DNA from: Chryseobacterium oryctis
Lineage (GTDB): Bacteria > Bacteroidota > Bacteroidia > Flavobacteriales > Weeksellaceae
Direction of reading: 5' to 3'
Assembly: GCF_025971925.1 (NCBI RefSeq)
Contig: NZ_JAPDHV010000003.1
Coordinates: 445,558 to 509,557 of the forward strand
DNA: 64,000 nt
Both the position numbers and the translations under genes were made by a program. The notes under the pieces were generated by a model. It did not search any database, was not told where the DNA came from, and worked only from the letters and a program-made list of their open reading frames with translations. Below are positions 9,356 through 17,602 of this stretch, in pieces; within the stretch, counting starts at the first letter, position 1; the number at the start of each line of letters is the position of its first letter.

Positions 9356-10427
9356 CTGGTGTATAATTTTCTAATTGTTTAATATTATAGCTACATTCAT
9401 TTTCAATATTATCAGCGATCGATTCTCTAAGTTTTATACTCGCTTTTTTCACCAATTTAGTTTCGGTATCTATTTCTATTGTCGCTCTGAAAATCAATTT
9501 ATATTGAGTATAACTAAATCCTATAGTTGGCCGATGTAAATTATTATATTGATTAATAATCTCTTTCTCTAATTGTTGGGATAAATCGTATTCTGCGACC
9601 ATTCTTACAGTAAGCAATTGATTCTCTTCCGTAATTTTATCATACCTCAGAATAAGAGGAACAATATTGGGCGGAACTATTGTAGAAAGATACTTAAACT
9701 CCTCCGTTTTTATATCATCCTTAACGATATATTGATTTAAACAAATGAAGTAAAAAAAGTCTTTTCTATACTCCTCTTCATTATCTGCATTTGAAGAGAA
9801 CTGAGTATCTCCTAAATTAACGATTTCTTGTACTGCTTTTTCATTAGTTTTATTGAGTTCAATTATAAAAGGATTGCTGTTAAGCTTTTCTTTCTTATAT
9901 TTTTTCCAGTTTTCGTTTAATTGTTTTCTGTTAAGGATTTTTTCCAATTTCCCATTTTCATCTAAAGTGAAAAGAATATTATGCTTTATCTTATCTGTTT
10001 CTTCAATAAAATCAAGCACATTTAACATTACTGGAGGTGTTATTTTTTTCAAATAATCTTCTCTATTTACATATCCTAAACCATCAACTGTATCAATTTT
10101 AAGAAGATACTGAAACTTTTGCTCAACAAACTGAACTAAATCGCCATTTATTTTAGTTGTGTTTACTTGTTCGCACCTATATCTTGCTTTTTTATCAAAA
10201 CTTGGTTTTTCACCATCTTTTATTTTCTTCTTTTTTTGTTTTTTCACCAATTCCTTACTCACGATAACGAATTTTAAGTGAATTGGTAAGGTATCCCCGA
10301 TAATCACATTGGTCATCCCAGAATTTTGATTATGAAAATCAACGAGTTCTTCAACTGAGACGTTATGCTTGTTGGCAATAGATTCTAAGGTATCTGATTT
10401 TTGTATTTCGTATTTTACTAAATTCAT
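9342..10427 (-). CDS. LysM-domain protein of the T6SS cassette (possible adaptor)
   Basis: 361 residues with no signal peptide. Residues ~3-50 form a LysM repeat (YEIQKSDTLESIANKH through GDTLPIHL). A Lys-rich linker (~60-75) leads into a ~280-residue domain that I do not recognise. That domain resembles in pattern the LysM protein at 27866-28813 and the protein at 12675-13526: each contains a G-x-L-x-x-I ... W/F-x-x-I/Y-K stretch and a late β-strand pair ending in Lys-rich sequence. Lack of an export signal argues against a periplasmic role in the producer. It could be a carrier or adaptor that loads an effector onto the spike. Confidence 0.65.
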   Translation of the reverse strand: MNLVKYEIQKSDTLESIANKHNVSVEELVDFHNQNSGMTNVIIGDTLPIHLKFVIVSKELVKKQKKKKIKDGEKPSFDKKARYRCEQVNTTKINGDLVQFVEQKFQYLLKIDTVDGLGYVNREDYLKKITPPVMLNVLDFIEETDKIKHNILFTLDENGKLEKILNRKQLNENWKKYKKEKLNSNPFIIELNKTNEKAVQEIVNLGDTQFSSNADNEEEYRKDFFYFICLNQYIVKDDIKTEEFKYLSTIVPPNIVPLILRYDKITEENQLLTVRMVAEYDLSQQLEKEIINQYNNLHRPTIGFSYTQYKLIFRATIEIDTETKLVKKASIKLRESIADNIENECSYNIKQLENYTPDEGI

Positions 10428-10461
10428 TATTTATCTCTTCATTCCACTTTTCATAAAAATT

Positions 10462-11379
10462 CTACTTTCCCTCAACTAATTCCAAGTCTTTTTGATACCA
10501 TTTTTCACCATAATTTTTCTTGAAATTTATAGATATTTTATCTTGTGGACTTAGATGTTCGTATAATTTTATTCTAAGTCTTGCTTCTTCCATGGTATCT
10601 TTTTCGTAAGGAAACTTAACATTATACTTTTCAATCAATTTTTGTTTGAAAGTCATTAATTTTTTAAAATAAGGTGTCTCTTCATTTTTAAACTTTTTTT
10701 GATTTTGTTCCTCAAACTGAATATACTTCGCTACTGGGCATAAAGTTGTACCTTCAATAACAGGCTGTCCACCTTTCTCTAAAAAGTACAATGCCATATC
10801 CAAATCGTCTCGAGTAACCGCTTCCATTATATTATCCCCGTTTAAAGAAATATTATTAATATCTGCGCCATGAGCAAGTAAATAATCTATGAGTTTTTTT
10901 TCTGTATTCTTAAAACCACCTACCAACATTGCATTAATTAACGGAGAACGCCCTATTTTAGGATTAGGGTTAGCCTTATATTTAAAAAGCAAATCCATCA
11001 TTTTATAATTATTAAGAGCAACAGCATGATTTAAAGGGTTAGCTAGTCCTCCATCAGGGATAATTATTGTAGGATCTGCTCCTAAACTTAATAATTTTTC
11101 CATCGCTCTCATATCTTCTATGATAGTTGCATACATTAATAAGGTATAGCCTGTAGAATCATCTAACTTATTAAGGTTAAGGTTATTTTGTTTTATCTCC
11201 CGCTCCATCTCTGCAATATCTCCATCATACATTTTTTGAGCTGCTGATAAAGCATCACCTTTAAACATTTTAGAAGGAGGGTATTGTTCACGGTTTGCAT
11301 TTTTTCGTGACCTAAGACTAGCGTCGGAACAAGAAAATAGTGTCATAATAGAAAAAAGTATTAAGATTATAGTCTTCAT
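10462..11379 (-). CDS. Ankyrin-repeat lipoprotein, probable immunity protein to the adjacent lipase
   Basis: 305 residues. A type II signal peptide ends at LFSC (Cys about residue 17). Residues ~75-205 contain about four ankyrin repeats (TGYTLLMYATI, GGLANPLNHAVAL, IGRSPLINAMLVGG, LNGDNIMEAV), followed by a charged helical tail. It lies 7 bases downstream of the lipase effector gene. Ankyrin-repeat proteins are known as immunity partners of T6SS lipases in several proteobacteria, and a membrane-anchored one would guard the periplasm where phospholipase effectors act. Confidence 0.75.
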   Translation of the reverse strand: MKTIILILFSIMTLFSCSDASLRSRKNANREQYPPSKMFKGDALSAAQKMYDGDIAEMEREIKQNNLNLNKLDDSTGYTLLMYATIIEDMRAMEKLLSLGADPTIIIPDGGLANPLNHAVALNNYKMMDLLFKYKANPNPKIGRSPLINAMLVGGFKNTEKKLIDYLLAHGADINNISLNGDNIMEAVTRDDLDMALYFLEKGGQPVIEGTTLCPVAKYIQFEEQNQKKFKNEETPYFKKLMTFKQKLIEKYNVKFPYEKDTMEEARLRIKLYEHLSPQDKISINFKKNYGEKWYQKDLELVEGK

Positions 11380-11386
11380 ATTCGAT

Positions 11387-12661
11387 TTATATATCTGCGA
11401 TTACATCTGTATTAATAGTTTCTAACATAGCTTGGAAGGCATCATTATAAGCACTATGTCCACTACCAATTGTAGAAAGACCAAGCCCTTCATTTTTATC
11501 AATATATCCAAAAATTTCATGCTGCTCTCCCAAAGCGCGCGGAACACCGCCTGTAAGTCCACCAAAAATAGCAAGCTTATTCAATCCTGGAATTCTAGAT
11601 AATGCCAATGTCGAAAGTAAACCTTCTCTATTATTCTGTAATCCGTTCAAAATATCATTACTTGTACTATAATTATAAATATTTGAAGTAACCTTACTCG
11701 CTCCCTCTTTATCAAGATAATTTAATGTATTTTGATGAACGCCTCTTGCATTAAAAGTATAGCCAGGAAGTCCTGTATAATACGATGCCATCGCACTATT
11801 TCCTCCTCCTAATGAATGTCCTGTAAATTTCACCTGTCCATTTGTTGATTCATTCATTTTCTTTGCTAAAGATCTTGTTCTTTCAATTTGAGGAGTAGCC
11901 GCTCCAAATGCCTGTCCTCCATCTTCAATAAACCAATCGTGGTAAAACTGCATTCCTTTTGGTTCTGAACCTCTGAATGCTACAAAATATTCTTTTACTT
12001 TTTTACCACCTTTCGTTATTTCTCTATAATATAACGAAGAATAAAATCCATCTTGATTATTAGTATTAAAATCCTCCTTAGTCAACTCACCTTTAAAAAG
12101 CTCGTTTAATTTACTTGGGTCATCAGTATTAACCCTTGTATAGCCATCTATTTTTATTACATTTCCTTTTTTATCCAAGTATGAATCTCCATAAGAATCT
12201 TGTGCCATTTTACTGGCTGTACTTGCCTCTTGTAATTGTGCTATAGGTAAGTGAAAAGTAATTGTACCTCCTATAAAACATTGTAAACTTGAGTTCTGCA
12301 AAAGAGGCTTCTTATTTTCTACTTTCACTTTGGGATGCGTGTTTTTCCAATCGCTTCCTTTACATAAAAATGAGCAAATATTTAAGCAATCATCAATAAG
12401 TGCACTTCCTGCCCAAGCTGCAGCTGCCATTACAAATAATCCTCCCGAAAAAGCAGCAGCAACAGCAACACCTGCCAAAGCACCTGCCATCATCATTTGT
12501 GGACAAATAAAATTATCCTTAAATCGATCATCTTCCGTTGCCATAAGTTTACCTCCATTTTTTAGAAGAACTGAAGATTGGGAATTTACACCAATACCTA
12601 TAAGCCTTCTTCCCTTACTGCAAATAAGGGGAGTATCTTGTGATATATATAATTGACTCAT
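11387..12661 (-). CDS. T6SS phospholipase effector: PAAR-like domain plus class 3 lipase
   Basis: 424 residues. Residues 1-145 are PAAR-like and split by an Ala/Gly-rich hydrophobic hairpin (~57-90); the second half carries SSLQCFIGGTI, like the DUF4280 core. The C-terminal α/β hydrolase has FRGS (229-232), the nucleophile elbow GHSLGG with Ser283, and plausible Asp336 and His402 to complete a triad. This fits a Tle-type effector that attacks phospholipids in a rival cell. The hydrophobic hairpin may help cross the target membrane. Neighbours are the probable adaptor upstream (13 bases) and the ankyrin lipoprotein downstream. Confidence 0.85.
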   Translation of the reverse strand: MSQLYISQDTPLICSKGRRLIGIGVNSQSSVLLKNGGKLMATEDDRFKDNFICPQMMMAGALAGVAVAAAFSGGLFVMAAAAWAGSALIDDCLNICSFLCKGSDWKNTHPKVKVENKKPLLQNSSLQCFIGGTITFHLPIAQLQEASTASKMAQDSYGDSYLDKKGNVIKIDGYTRVNTDDPSKLNELFKGELTKEDFNTNNQDGFYSSLYYREITKGGKKVKEYFVAFRGSEPKGMQFYHDWFIEDGGQAFGAATPQIERTRSLAKKMNESTNGQVKFTGHSLGGGNSAMASYYTGLPGYTFNARGVHQNTLNYLDKEGASKVTSNIYNYSTSNDILNGLQNNREGLLSTLALSRIPGLNKLAIFGGLTGGVPRALGEQHEIFGYIDKNEGLGLSTIGSGHSAYNDAFQAMLETINTDVIADI

Positions 12662-12674
12662 AGCAATACGATAT

Positions 12675-13526
12675 TTAATGTTTATTTAGTTTAATATGGT
12701 ATCTGCATACGTAAAACATCTTCTCATTAAGCTCCTCTTTTACGTGAAACATAACGTCCGACAATACAGAATCTTCGTTATAAAGATATTCTCCTTCAAT
12801 TAAATATTTATAATCTAAAGGAGCATCAAGAGTTCTTTGATAATTTTTTTTATAAATTCCGTCAAATTCTCCCGATTGATTTTTTCCTCTACCTTCTAAC
12901 TTTACTTTATAGCCTTCATTAAATTTTGAAATTCTATATTTAGAGCTATATCTTAATCTTTCTCCAGGAAAAAGCGTTGATAAAGTAGTTCTTTCCGGAA
13001 TTTCATCCAGTAAACCACCTCCACTAAATGCAGGAAGCGGATAAAACATAATCTGGTATAGTAAATTTTGTTTAATGTTATTATCTATGTTATTAAACTC
13101 TTTATCGTAAATATTTATAAAAGTCTGATAACTTTCTTTTACTAATTCAAAAAAATGTAAATCCTTTTTTATTTCTTCCCATTTTCCTGAAATCTCATCT
13201 TTGTTGGTAACTTCATTTATACTTTTATCTGTGCCTAAAGAAACTTTCAGTACATCTGTTGCCTTGTTTATCTTCTCAAGAATTCCATAAAAAGGTTTCA
13301 TTTGTCCGTCTGCCTGAATATATCTTTGAGTAGAAGAATTTATTGTAATATGATTATATTCTCCCGGTTCTAAAATCCAGTCTTCCTCTATTTCTGTTTG
13401 ATTAGCCTTTCCACTTCCTAATGTAAGATAAGATTTAATGTTAATATTATATTGTCCTTTTTTATACCAAGCATATTTGAATCCTGATAATTCTTCTTTC
13501 TCTTCATTATTCAGCTCTAATGCCAT
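12675..13526 (-). CDS. Unrecognised protein between vgrG-1 and the lipase effector; candidate adaptor
   Basis: 283 residues, soluble, without signal peptide or membrane helix. No family is recognised. It lies 14 bases after vgrG-1 and 13 bases before the PAAR-like lipase, the place usually held by chaperones or adaptors in proteobacterial vgrG operons. Its middle (a G-T-D-K-S-I-N-E-V pattern followed by W-E-E-I-K-K) resembles the matching stretch of the two LysM proteins of this island, which suggests one family with and without a LysM head. The C-terminal half is rich in aromatic β-strand-like sequence. Confidence 0.6.
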   Translation of the reverse strand: MALELNNEEKEELSGFKYAWYKKGQYNINIKSYLTLGSGKANQTEIEEDWILEPGEYNHITINSSTQRYIQADGQMKPFYGILEKINKATDVLKVSLGTDKSINEVTNKDEISGKWEEIKKDLHFFELVKESYQTFINIYDKEFNNIDNNIKQNLLYQIMFYPLPAFSGGGLLDEIPERTTLSTLFPGERLRYSSKYRISKFNEGYKVKLEGRGKNQSGEFDGIYKKNYQRTLDAPLDYKYLIEGEYLYNEDSVLSDVMFHVKEELNEKMFYVCRYHIKLNKH

Positions 13527-13540
13527 ATCCCAATAATATA

Positions 13541-15748
13541 TTAATTGATATCTACTTTGTTTCCCGTGATAAATAAATCACCTGTCGCATTAATAGATGT
13601 AATAGCCTTACTATGAATACTTAAATTATCTTTCGTTACAAGTAGAGCATTTTGTAAAGAATTCATGTCTAGCATACCTTCTTCTGCAGAAATTGTAATA
13701 CCCGCTTTTGTGATGGTAATACAATTTTTTCCAACCTTTAGCTCAATTTTTGTTTTTCCTTCTAAACAAATATTTCCTTCAGCATCCATTTTTAAAAGAG
13801 AATTTGCACCTTCTCCTTCTTTACCTCCAACATTTATTGCACTTGTAGATCCCGCATTTACAGTATTATTATTTCCTACATTTACTGTTTTATTATTATT
13901 TGCATTCGTCATTGCATTTCCTGCTCCATCAAACTTCATATTTGCGCCTCCTTGGTCTGTAAGGAATACTGAGCCTTCACCATCATTCAATTCAAGTTTA
14001 TTTCCGCTTCTACTGCTTAAACTTTTAATAATATTATTGGCGCCACCTCCGCCACCAACTCCTCCATGAAACATACCTCCCATCACGAAAGGTCTATCAG
14101 GATGTTGATGAACAAAATTCACAATCACCTGATCTCCAACCTCAGGAATTGCCATAAAACCACGATTTTTACTAACTTTATCACTACTTCCGGCATCTGG
14201 AGTCATCACTCTTATGAATTCTGTAGTTGTAGAACCATTTTGCCAGTCAAACTGAACCTGAACTCTTCCCTGATTCTGCGGATCCGTATTTGAAATTACT
14301 TTAGCAAATTGTGGTTCTGCCTTCGGAAATTGGAATTCTGGACGTGGAATAAAGCCTGTATCTGAAGCTATCGCATCAAAATTCCCTGTGTAATATCCTC
14401 TTCCATCTACTTCATGAATTACCTCAGTAATCATTAATTTAGTAAAATAAGAAGTTTCATTACTGTCTGTTTTTCGCATTTCGATGTCTGTAATACATCC
14501 CGGATACAAGAACGGAACTGTCGTACTTCCTGAAGTCACAAAAACTTCCGACGCTTTACTTCCTGCCGTGCCTTTTTGCGAAGCATCAATATCCATAAAA
14601 GATGATGCTTTGATAGGAGCAACTCTCAAAGAAGGTGTAGTAAAAGTTTTTTCTGAAATCTCATATGCTCTTTTAGCAATATCAGAAGTATGATTTATTT
14701 TTGAATTACCTGTCGTAAGCTTTTCATTTTTACTGCTATTATAACCATAAAATGTAGGATTAACATGTTGTGCCTTCATTCTGATTTTAATATCGTGTAC
14801 ACTGCTTCCGTACACTAATTTTACAGGCTTTTCCTGAGGCGGAAGTTTTCCGAAATGAAGAACTTCTCCGTCATAATAAAACTGTTCTCCGTAAGCTTCT
14901 GCTATTCTTGCCAGATAATTGTAATGAGTCTCTTCATATTGTGAGCTGTAAGAAACGTTTCCATGCTGAGAATCTACTCTGTAATCGAATTTATTCTGAC
15001 CTAAACCTTCTTTAATGATATGGTCGGCAATACTGTTTAAACTAATTTCCTGTGCTCCTCCAAAACTTTGAATATGTGGAGCTGCATCCAGAAGAACTGT
15101 GGGGCTACTTCCTGTCAAAACAATATTACCCAGACTTCCTTTTTCCTGACTAAAACCTACTTCTGTGATGACTCCTACAAAGCTTCTTTCAGGACCGTTT
15201 TCCACATCTTTATATCTGAAAATAACGGTAATTCTTTTACCTAAAAAATCCTGTGCTCCTTCAAGGTTATGATTTTCAGCATTTCCTAAAGCGTCATAAG
15301 CCAACATCAGGCTAAACTTATGGTGCTTCATTGTGCTTTGGGTGAGCTTAAAATGTTTGTAGTAATTAATTACTTTTCCTTCAATCACGATTTCAAGCTT
15401 CACAACCCTGTTTATTCCCATTATCTGACTCTCTATAATTGCTCCTGCATTATGGATTTTTGAGGTCGGCTGTTTTGACCAGAATTTTTCTTCCGCAACA
15501 CTCGATGTATTTGGTTGCATTACCTGATTCATGAACATATTTGATGAATTCTGAGCTGTGGCAGTATATGTTTGAGCCTGTGAAAGTTTCTGAGCAGCTT
15601 TCTGAACTTTTTCATTTTGTTGGATTTTTTCTCCGGCTTTATTTACAACTTTTTCCTTAGCCAAATTCTCCACAGAGTCTTTCTTTATTGAGGAGCTTTT
15701 TCCATTTTTGGAAATCGGCATTTTTGATGATTTATCGTCCTGAAACAT
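13541..15748 (-). CDS. vgrG: VgrG/TssI spike protein 1
   Basis: 735 residues. The core begins at ~108 (GINRVVKLEIVIEGKVI) and follows the gp27-like then gp5-like OB-fold order; the OB region has the conserved AKVISNTDPQNQGRVQVQF and PEVGDQVIVNF segments. The tail (~575-735) is a Gly/Asn-rich β-helix with NNNKTVNVGNNNTVNAG repeats. Compared with vgrG-2 it has an extra ~80-residue Lys/Gln/Ala-rich N-terminus and a different tail. It forms the trimeric puncturing tip above the Hcp tube and probably carries the PAAR-like cargo encoded just downstream. Confidence 0.95.
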   Translation of the reverse strand: MFQDDKSSKMPISKNGKSSSIKKDSVENLAKEKVVNKAGEKIQQNEKVQKAAQKLSQAQTYTATAQNSSNMFMNQVMQPNTSSVAEEKFWSKQPTSKIHNAGAIIESQIMGINRVVKLEIVIEGKVINYYKHFKLTQSTMKHHKFSLMLAYDALGNAENHNLEGAQDFLGKRITVIFRYKDVENGPERSFVGVITEVGFSQEKGSLGNIVLTGSSPTVLLDAAPHIQSFGGAQEISLNSIADHIIKEGLGQNKFDYRVDSQHGNVSYSSQYEETHYNYLARIAEAYGEQFYYDGEVLHFGKLPPQEKPVKLVYGSSVHDIKIRMKAQHVNPTFYGYNSSKNEKLTTGNSKINHTSDIAKRAYEISEKTFTTPSLRVAPIKASSFMDIDASQKGTAGSKASEVFVTSGSTTVPFLYPGCITDIEMRKTDSNETSYFTKLMITEVIHEVDGRGYYTGNFDAIASDTGFIPRPEFQFPKAEPQFAKVISNTDPQNQGRVQVQFDWQNGSTTTEFIRVMTPDAGSSDKVSKNRGFMAIPEVGDQVIVNFVHQHPDRPFVMGGMFHGGVGGGGGANNIIKSLSSRSGNKLELNDGEGSVFLTDQGGANMKFDGAGNAMTNANNNKTVNVGNNNTVNAGSTSAINVGGKEGEGANSLLKMDAEGNICLEGKTKIELKVGKNCITITKAGITISAEEGMLDMNSLQNALLVTKDNLSIHSKAITSINATGDLFITGNKVDIN

Positions 15749-15908
15749 TTTGTGTACTTTTTAGTTAATAAAATGGAACGGGCTTTACATTAGGAAATAC
15801 TTGGAATATTAAGGTAAAATCTTCTCCGACCCAATCCTAATTAGCCATAAACAACTTATATACAATCAGATATAAAATAAAACCATTGAATTATTTCATT
15901 TCAAAAAA

Positions 15909-15953
15909 GAAAAAAACAGAATAGCCAACTCTGTGAAGAGCACACTATTCTGT
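15909..15953 (-). terminator. Intrinsic terminator after tssD-1
   Basis: On the minus strand a 9-bp stem (ACAGAATAG ... CTATTCTGT; 15945-15953 with 15916-15924) is followed by a T-run (15909-15915 on the complement). It would separate the highly expressed tube gene from vgrG-1, with partial read-through possible. Confidence 0.75.
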
Positions 15954-15989
15954 ACAATTTATTTTACTAAGATGATTGTAAATTTTAGG

Positions 15990-16394
15990 TTATGCTCCAG
16001 GCCAGATACCTTCGTAAGCAGAATTACCATAATTGATTTTCTCTGCACTTACTACGAAGCTGATTAGCATACTGTTTTCGTCTACTGCATCAAAGTCTAC
16101 TTCATGCTGAATTACATATCCGTTTTCCCAGTTCAAAGTAATCAATGTTCCTTCTTCGTGAGATTTGTTGAATGTGATTTCTCCTTGTGTAGGCTTGTAT
16201 TTTCCGTTTAGTAAACTTTCTAGAATATCAGATTTTTCTGTTGCTTCAATTGTAAGTTTGATAAGAGCATTTGAAGGATCTGAAGCTACTCGTCCCGATA
16301 CATCAGTAGATCTGGATACGCTGTAGTTTAGCTTCAATAATTTTTGACCTTCTCCTCCGTTGAATTTTAAGATTCCTCTTGAATTTGCTGCCAT
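15990..16394 (-). CDS. tssD: Hcp-type tube protein TssD, copy 1
   Basis: 134 residues, soluble and β-rich, matching the Bacteroidota Hcp form (MAANSRGILKFNGGEGQKLL at the start). It polymerises as hexamer rings into the inner tube of the T6SS. It differs from copy 2 (27263-27667) at only two residues near the C-terminus (Ser/Ala and Ile/Leu). Its leader and upstream dyads are also shared with copy 2. A terminator follows, so it is mostly monocistronic. Confidence 0.95.
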   Translation of the reverse strand: MAANSRGILKFNGGEGQKLLKLNYSVSRSTDVSGRVASDPSNALIKLTIEATEKSDILESLLNGKYKPTQGEITFNKSHEEGTLITLNWENGYVIQHEVDFDAVDENSMLISFVVSAEKINYGNSAYEGIWPGA

Positions 16395-16432
16395 TTTCGT
16401 AAATTTTAATCGTTAATATTTTGTGATTTGGT
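15990..16432 (-). repeat. Duplicated tssD unit, copy 1
   Basis: The coding sequence and its 38-base leader (to 16432) are nearly identical to 27263-27705. The leader bases directly before the ATG match exactly in both copies. Beyond that the upstream DNA diverges except for the promoter box and dyads, so either selection or gene conversion keeps these parts alike. Confidence 0.85.
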
Positions 16433-16445
16433 TGATTTGATATTT

Positions 16446-16453
16446 CAAAGATA
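16446..16453 (-). promoter_or_regulatory. -7 promoter box of tssD-1
   Basis: On the minus strand TATCTTTG is a perfect TAnnTTTG match, 51 bases before the ATG. No strong -33 TTTG element lies at the usual distance, which fits a promoter that needs an activator. Confidence 0.75.
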
Positions 16454-16502
16454 GACTACCTATTTTTAACCTGGCAATAATCAAACATAAATCTTATTTT
16501 TT

Positions 16503-16536
16503 GTAGTAGTTCTACGATTTCATGTAGTAATTCTAC
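16503..16536 (-). promoter_or_regulatory. Tandem dyad operator upstream of tssD-1
   Basis: Two copies of a GTAG-N5-CTAC dyad, GTAGTAGTTCTAC (16503-16515) and GTAGTAATTCTAC (16524-16536), start 21 bp apart, on the same face of the helix. They begin 50 bp upstream of the TATCTTTG box. The same arrangement at the same distances precedes tssD-2. Two dyads in phase upstream of the core promoter suit a LuxR/NarL-type activator. Confidence 0.7.
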
Positions 16537-16704
16537 TATAAGCGAAATAAATAATCAAACAACAACCTTAAAATCAATTAATTAAATCAAATTTAAAAAC
16601 ACATAACAAATTAAATTTAACACTAAAATGGGAAATATTAAGATATTTTTAAGATAAATTATTAATTCGATTTATTAAAATTTTAGAATTCAATTACAAT
16701 AAAA

Positions 16705-17121
16705 CTAGTTAAAAATCCTCAACTTTATAATTGAAATCCAGAACAAAACCGAAGCAATAATTATATAAGAATATGACTCTCTAATAACATATGCTATTTC
16801 CTCATTGAAAGAGAAAGTACTCCAAGAAGATACTCTATCCACAAAAAGGCTATGATTAATCATTATTGTCATGACTAAAAAACCAATAGTCACAACCACA
16901 GAAACTGCTAGTTTATTTTTAATAAGTTTCTTTATAATGAATAACAAAATAGTAAGCAATACCGTTCCTAAGAATGAGAAAAACAGGACATCTGTAGCAT
17001 AATTACAATCCAGACAAGACGAAGCCGGACTCTCGGAGTAATCTTGCATGGAAAAATACGAGGTAATAAATAATAATACTAAACAAATTATGGATATTAT
17101 AAGAGTTTTGATGTATTTCAT
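16705..17121 (-). CDS. Small polytopic membrane protein, unknown
   Basis: 138 residues with four predicted transmembrane helices (~5-25, 43-63, 72-90 and 115-135) and a CLDC pair in the first periplasmic loop. I do not recognise a family. It lies at the distal end of the metallopeptidase cassette, after the lipoprotein gene and a 141-base gap, so it may be a second immunity protein or an unrelated passenger. Confidence 0.6.
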   Translation of the reverse strand: MKYIKTLIISIICLVLLFITSYFSMQDYSESPASSCLDCNYATDVLFFSFLGTVLLTILLFIIKKLIKNKLAVSVVVTIGFLVMTIMINHSLFVDRVSSWSTFSFNEEIAYVIRESYSYIIIASVLFWISIIKLRIFN

Positions 17122-17262
17122 TATATTTTAGAATGGATTTTTAATCCTAAAAATCAAATTCTTAATAAAATTGATTAATAAAGCTATAAAAAACCTATTA
17201 AGCCGTAAACAATTAATTGAATATAATTTATATTTCTAATAAGTTCTTTTATTAACCTTTTT

Positions 17263-17595
17263 CTATTGATTATAACTCTTCAGAAACAATGCATCTTTTT
17301 TACCCTCAATAAATGAATAGTTTATTTTTTCTCCGTGTTGACTCCAAACAGTTCTGATTGTATCAATAGGTTTATTATTAGAAAAAACAACTAAATTTCT
17401 TATAGAGGTATTGTCTTTTTTCAGTATAAAAAAACCTTTATCATTTGTGGTTATACAGTTTGTCGTATATTGCTCACATACCTTAATGTTCTTAACAGGT
17501 TTTTTTTGATTATTAAAAATATAACCTTCATAATTTTTTGATGCCGAACAAGACCAAAGTAATATGATAGCACCTAAATATTTTATGCTTTTCAT
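17263..17595 (-). CDS. Small lipoprotein, candidate immunity protein for the adjacent metallopeptidase
   Basis: 110 residues. The signal peptide ends at LLWSC (Cys about residue 16). The mature part looks like a carboxypeptidase-regulatory-like β-sandwich (YEGYIFNNQKKPVKNIKV, then TNDKGFFIL). It lies 7 bases downstream of the zinc metallopeptidase effector. Lipid anchoring places it in the periplasm or at the surface, where an incoming effector would arrive. The pairing is inferred from position. Confidence 0.65.
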   Translation of the reverse strand: MKSIKYLGAIILLWSCSASKNYEGYIFNNQKKPVKNIKVCEQYTTNCITTNDKGFFILKKDNTSIRNLVVFSNNKPIDTIRTVWSQHGEKINYSFIEGKKDALFLKSYNQ

Positions 17596-17602
17596 TTATA
17601 AT

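Larger units (their letters stand above)
16395..16704. other. Regulatory intergenic region upstream of tssD-1
   Basis: 310 bases without a gene. It holds the tssD-1 leader, a TATCTTTG promoter box and two tandem dyads. The remaining part (16540-16704) is A/T-rich and I see nothing specific in it. Confidence 0.7.

Noticed and set aside
13665..14069. 134-codon plus-strand frame opposite vgrG-1
   Set aside because: Shadow of the vgrG-1 β-helix tail; ends in a run of prolines that is the complement of a glycine run.
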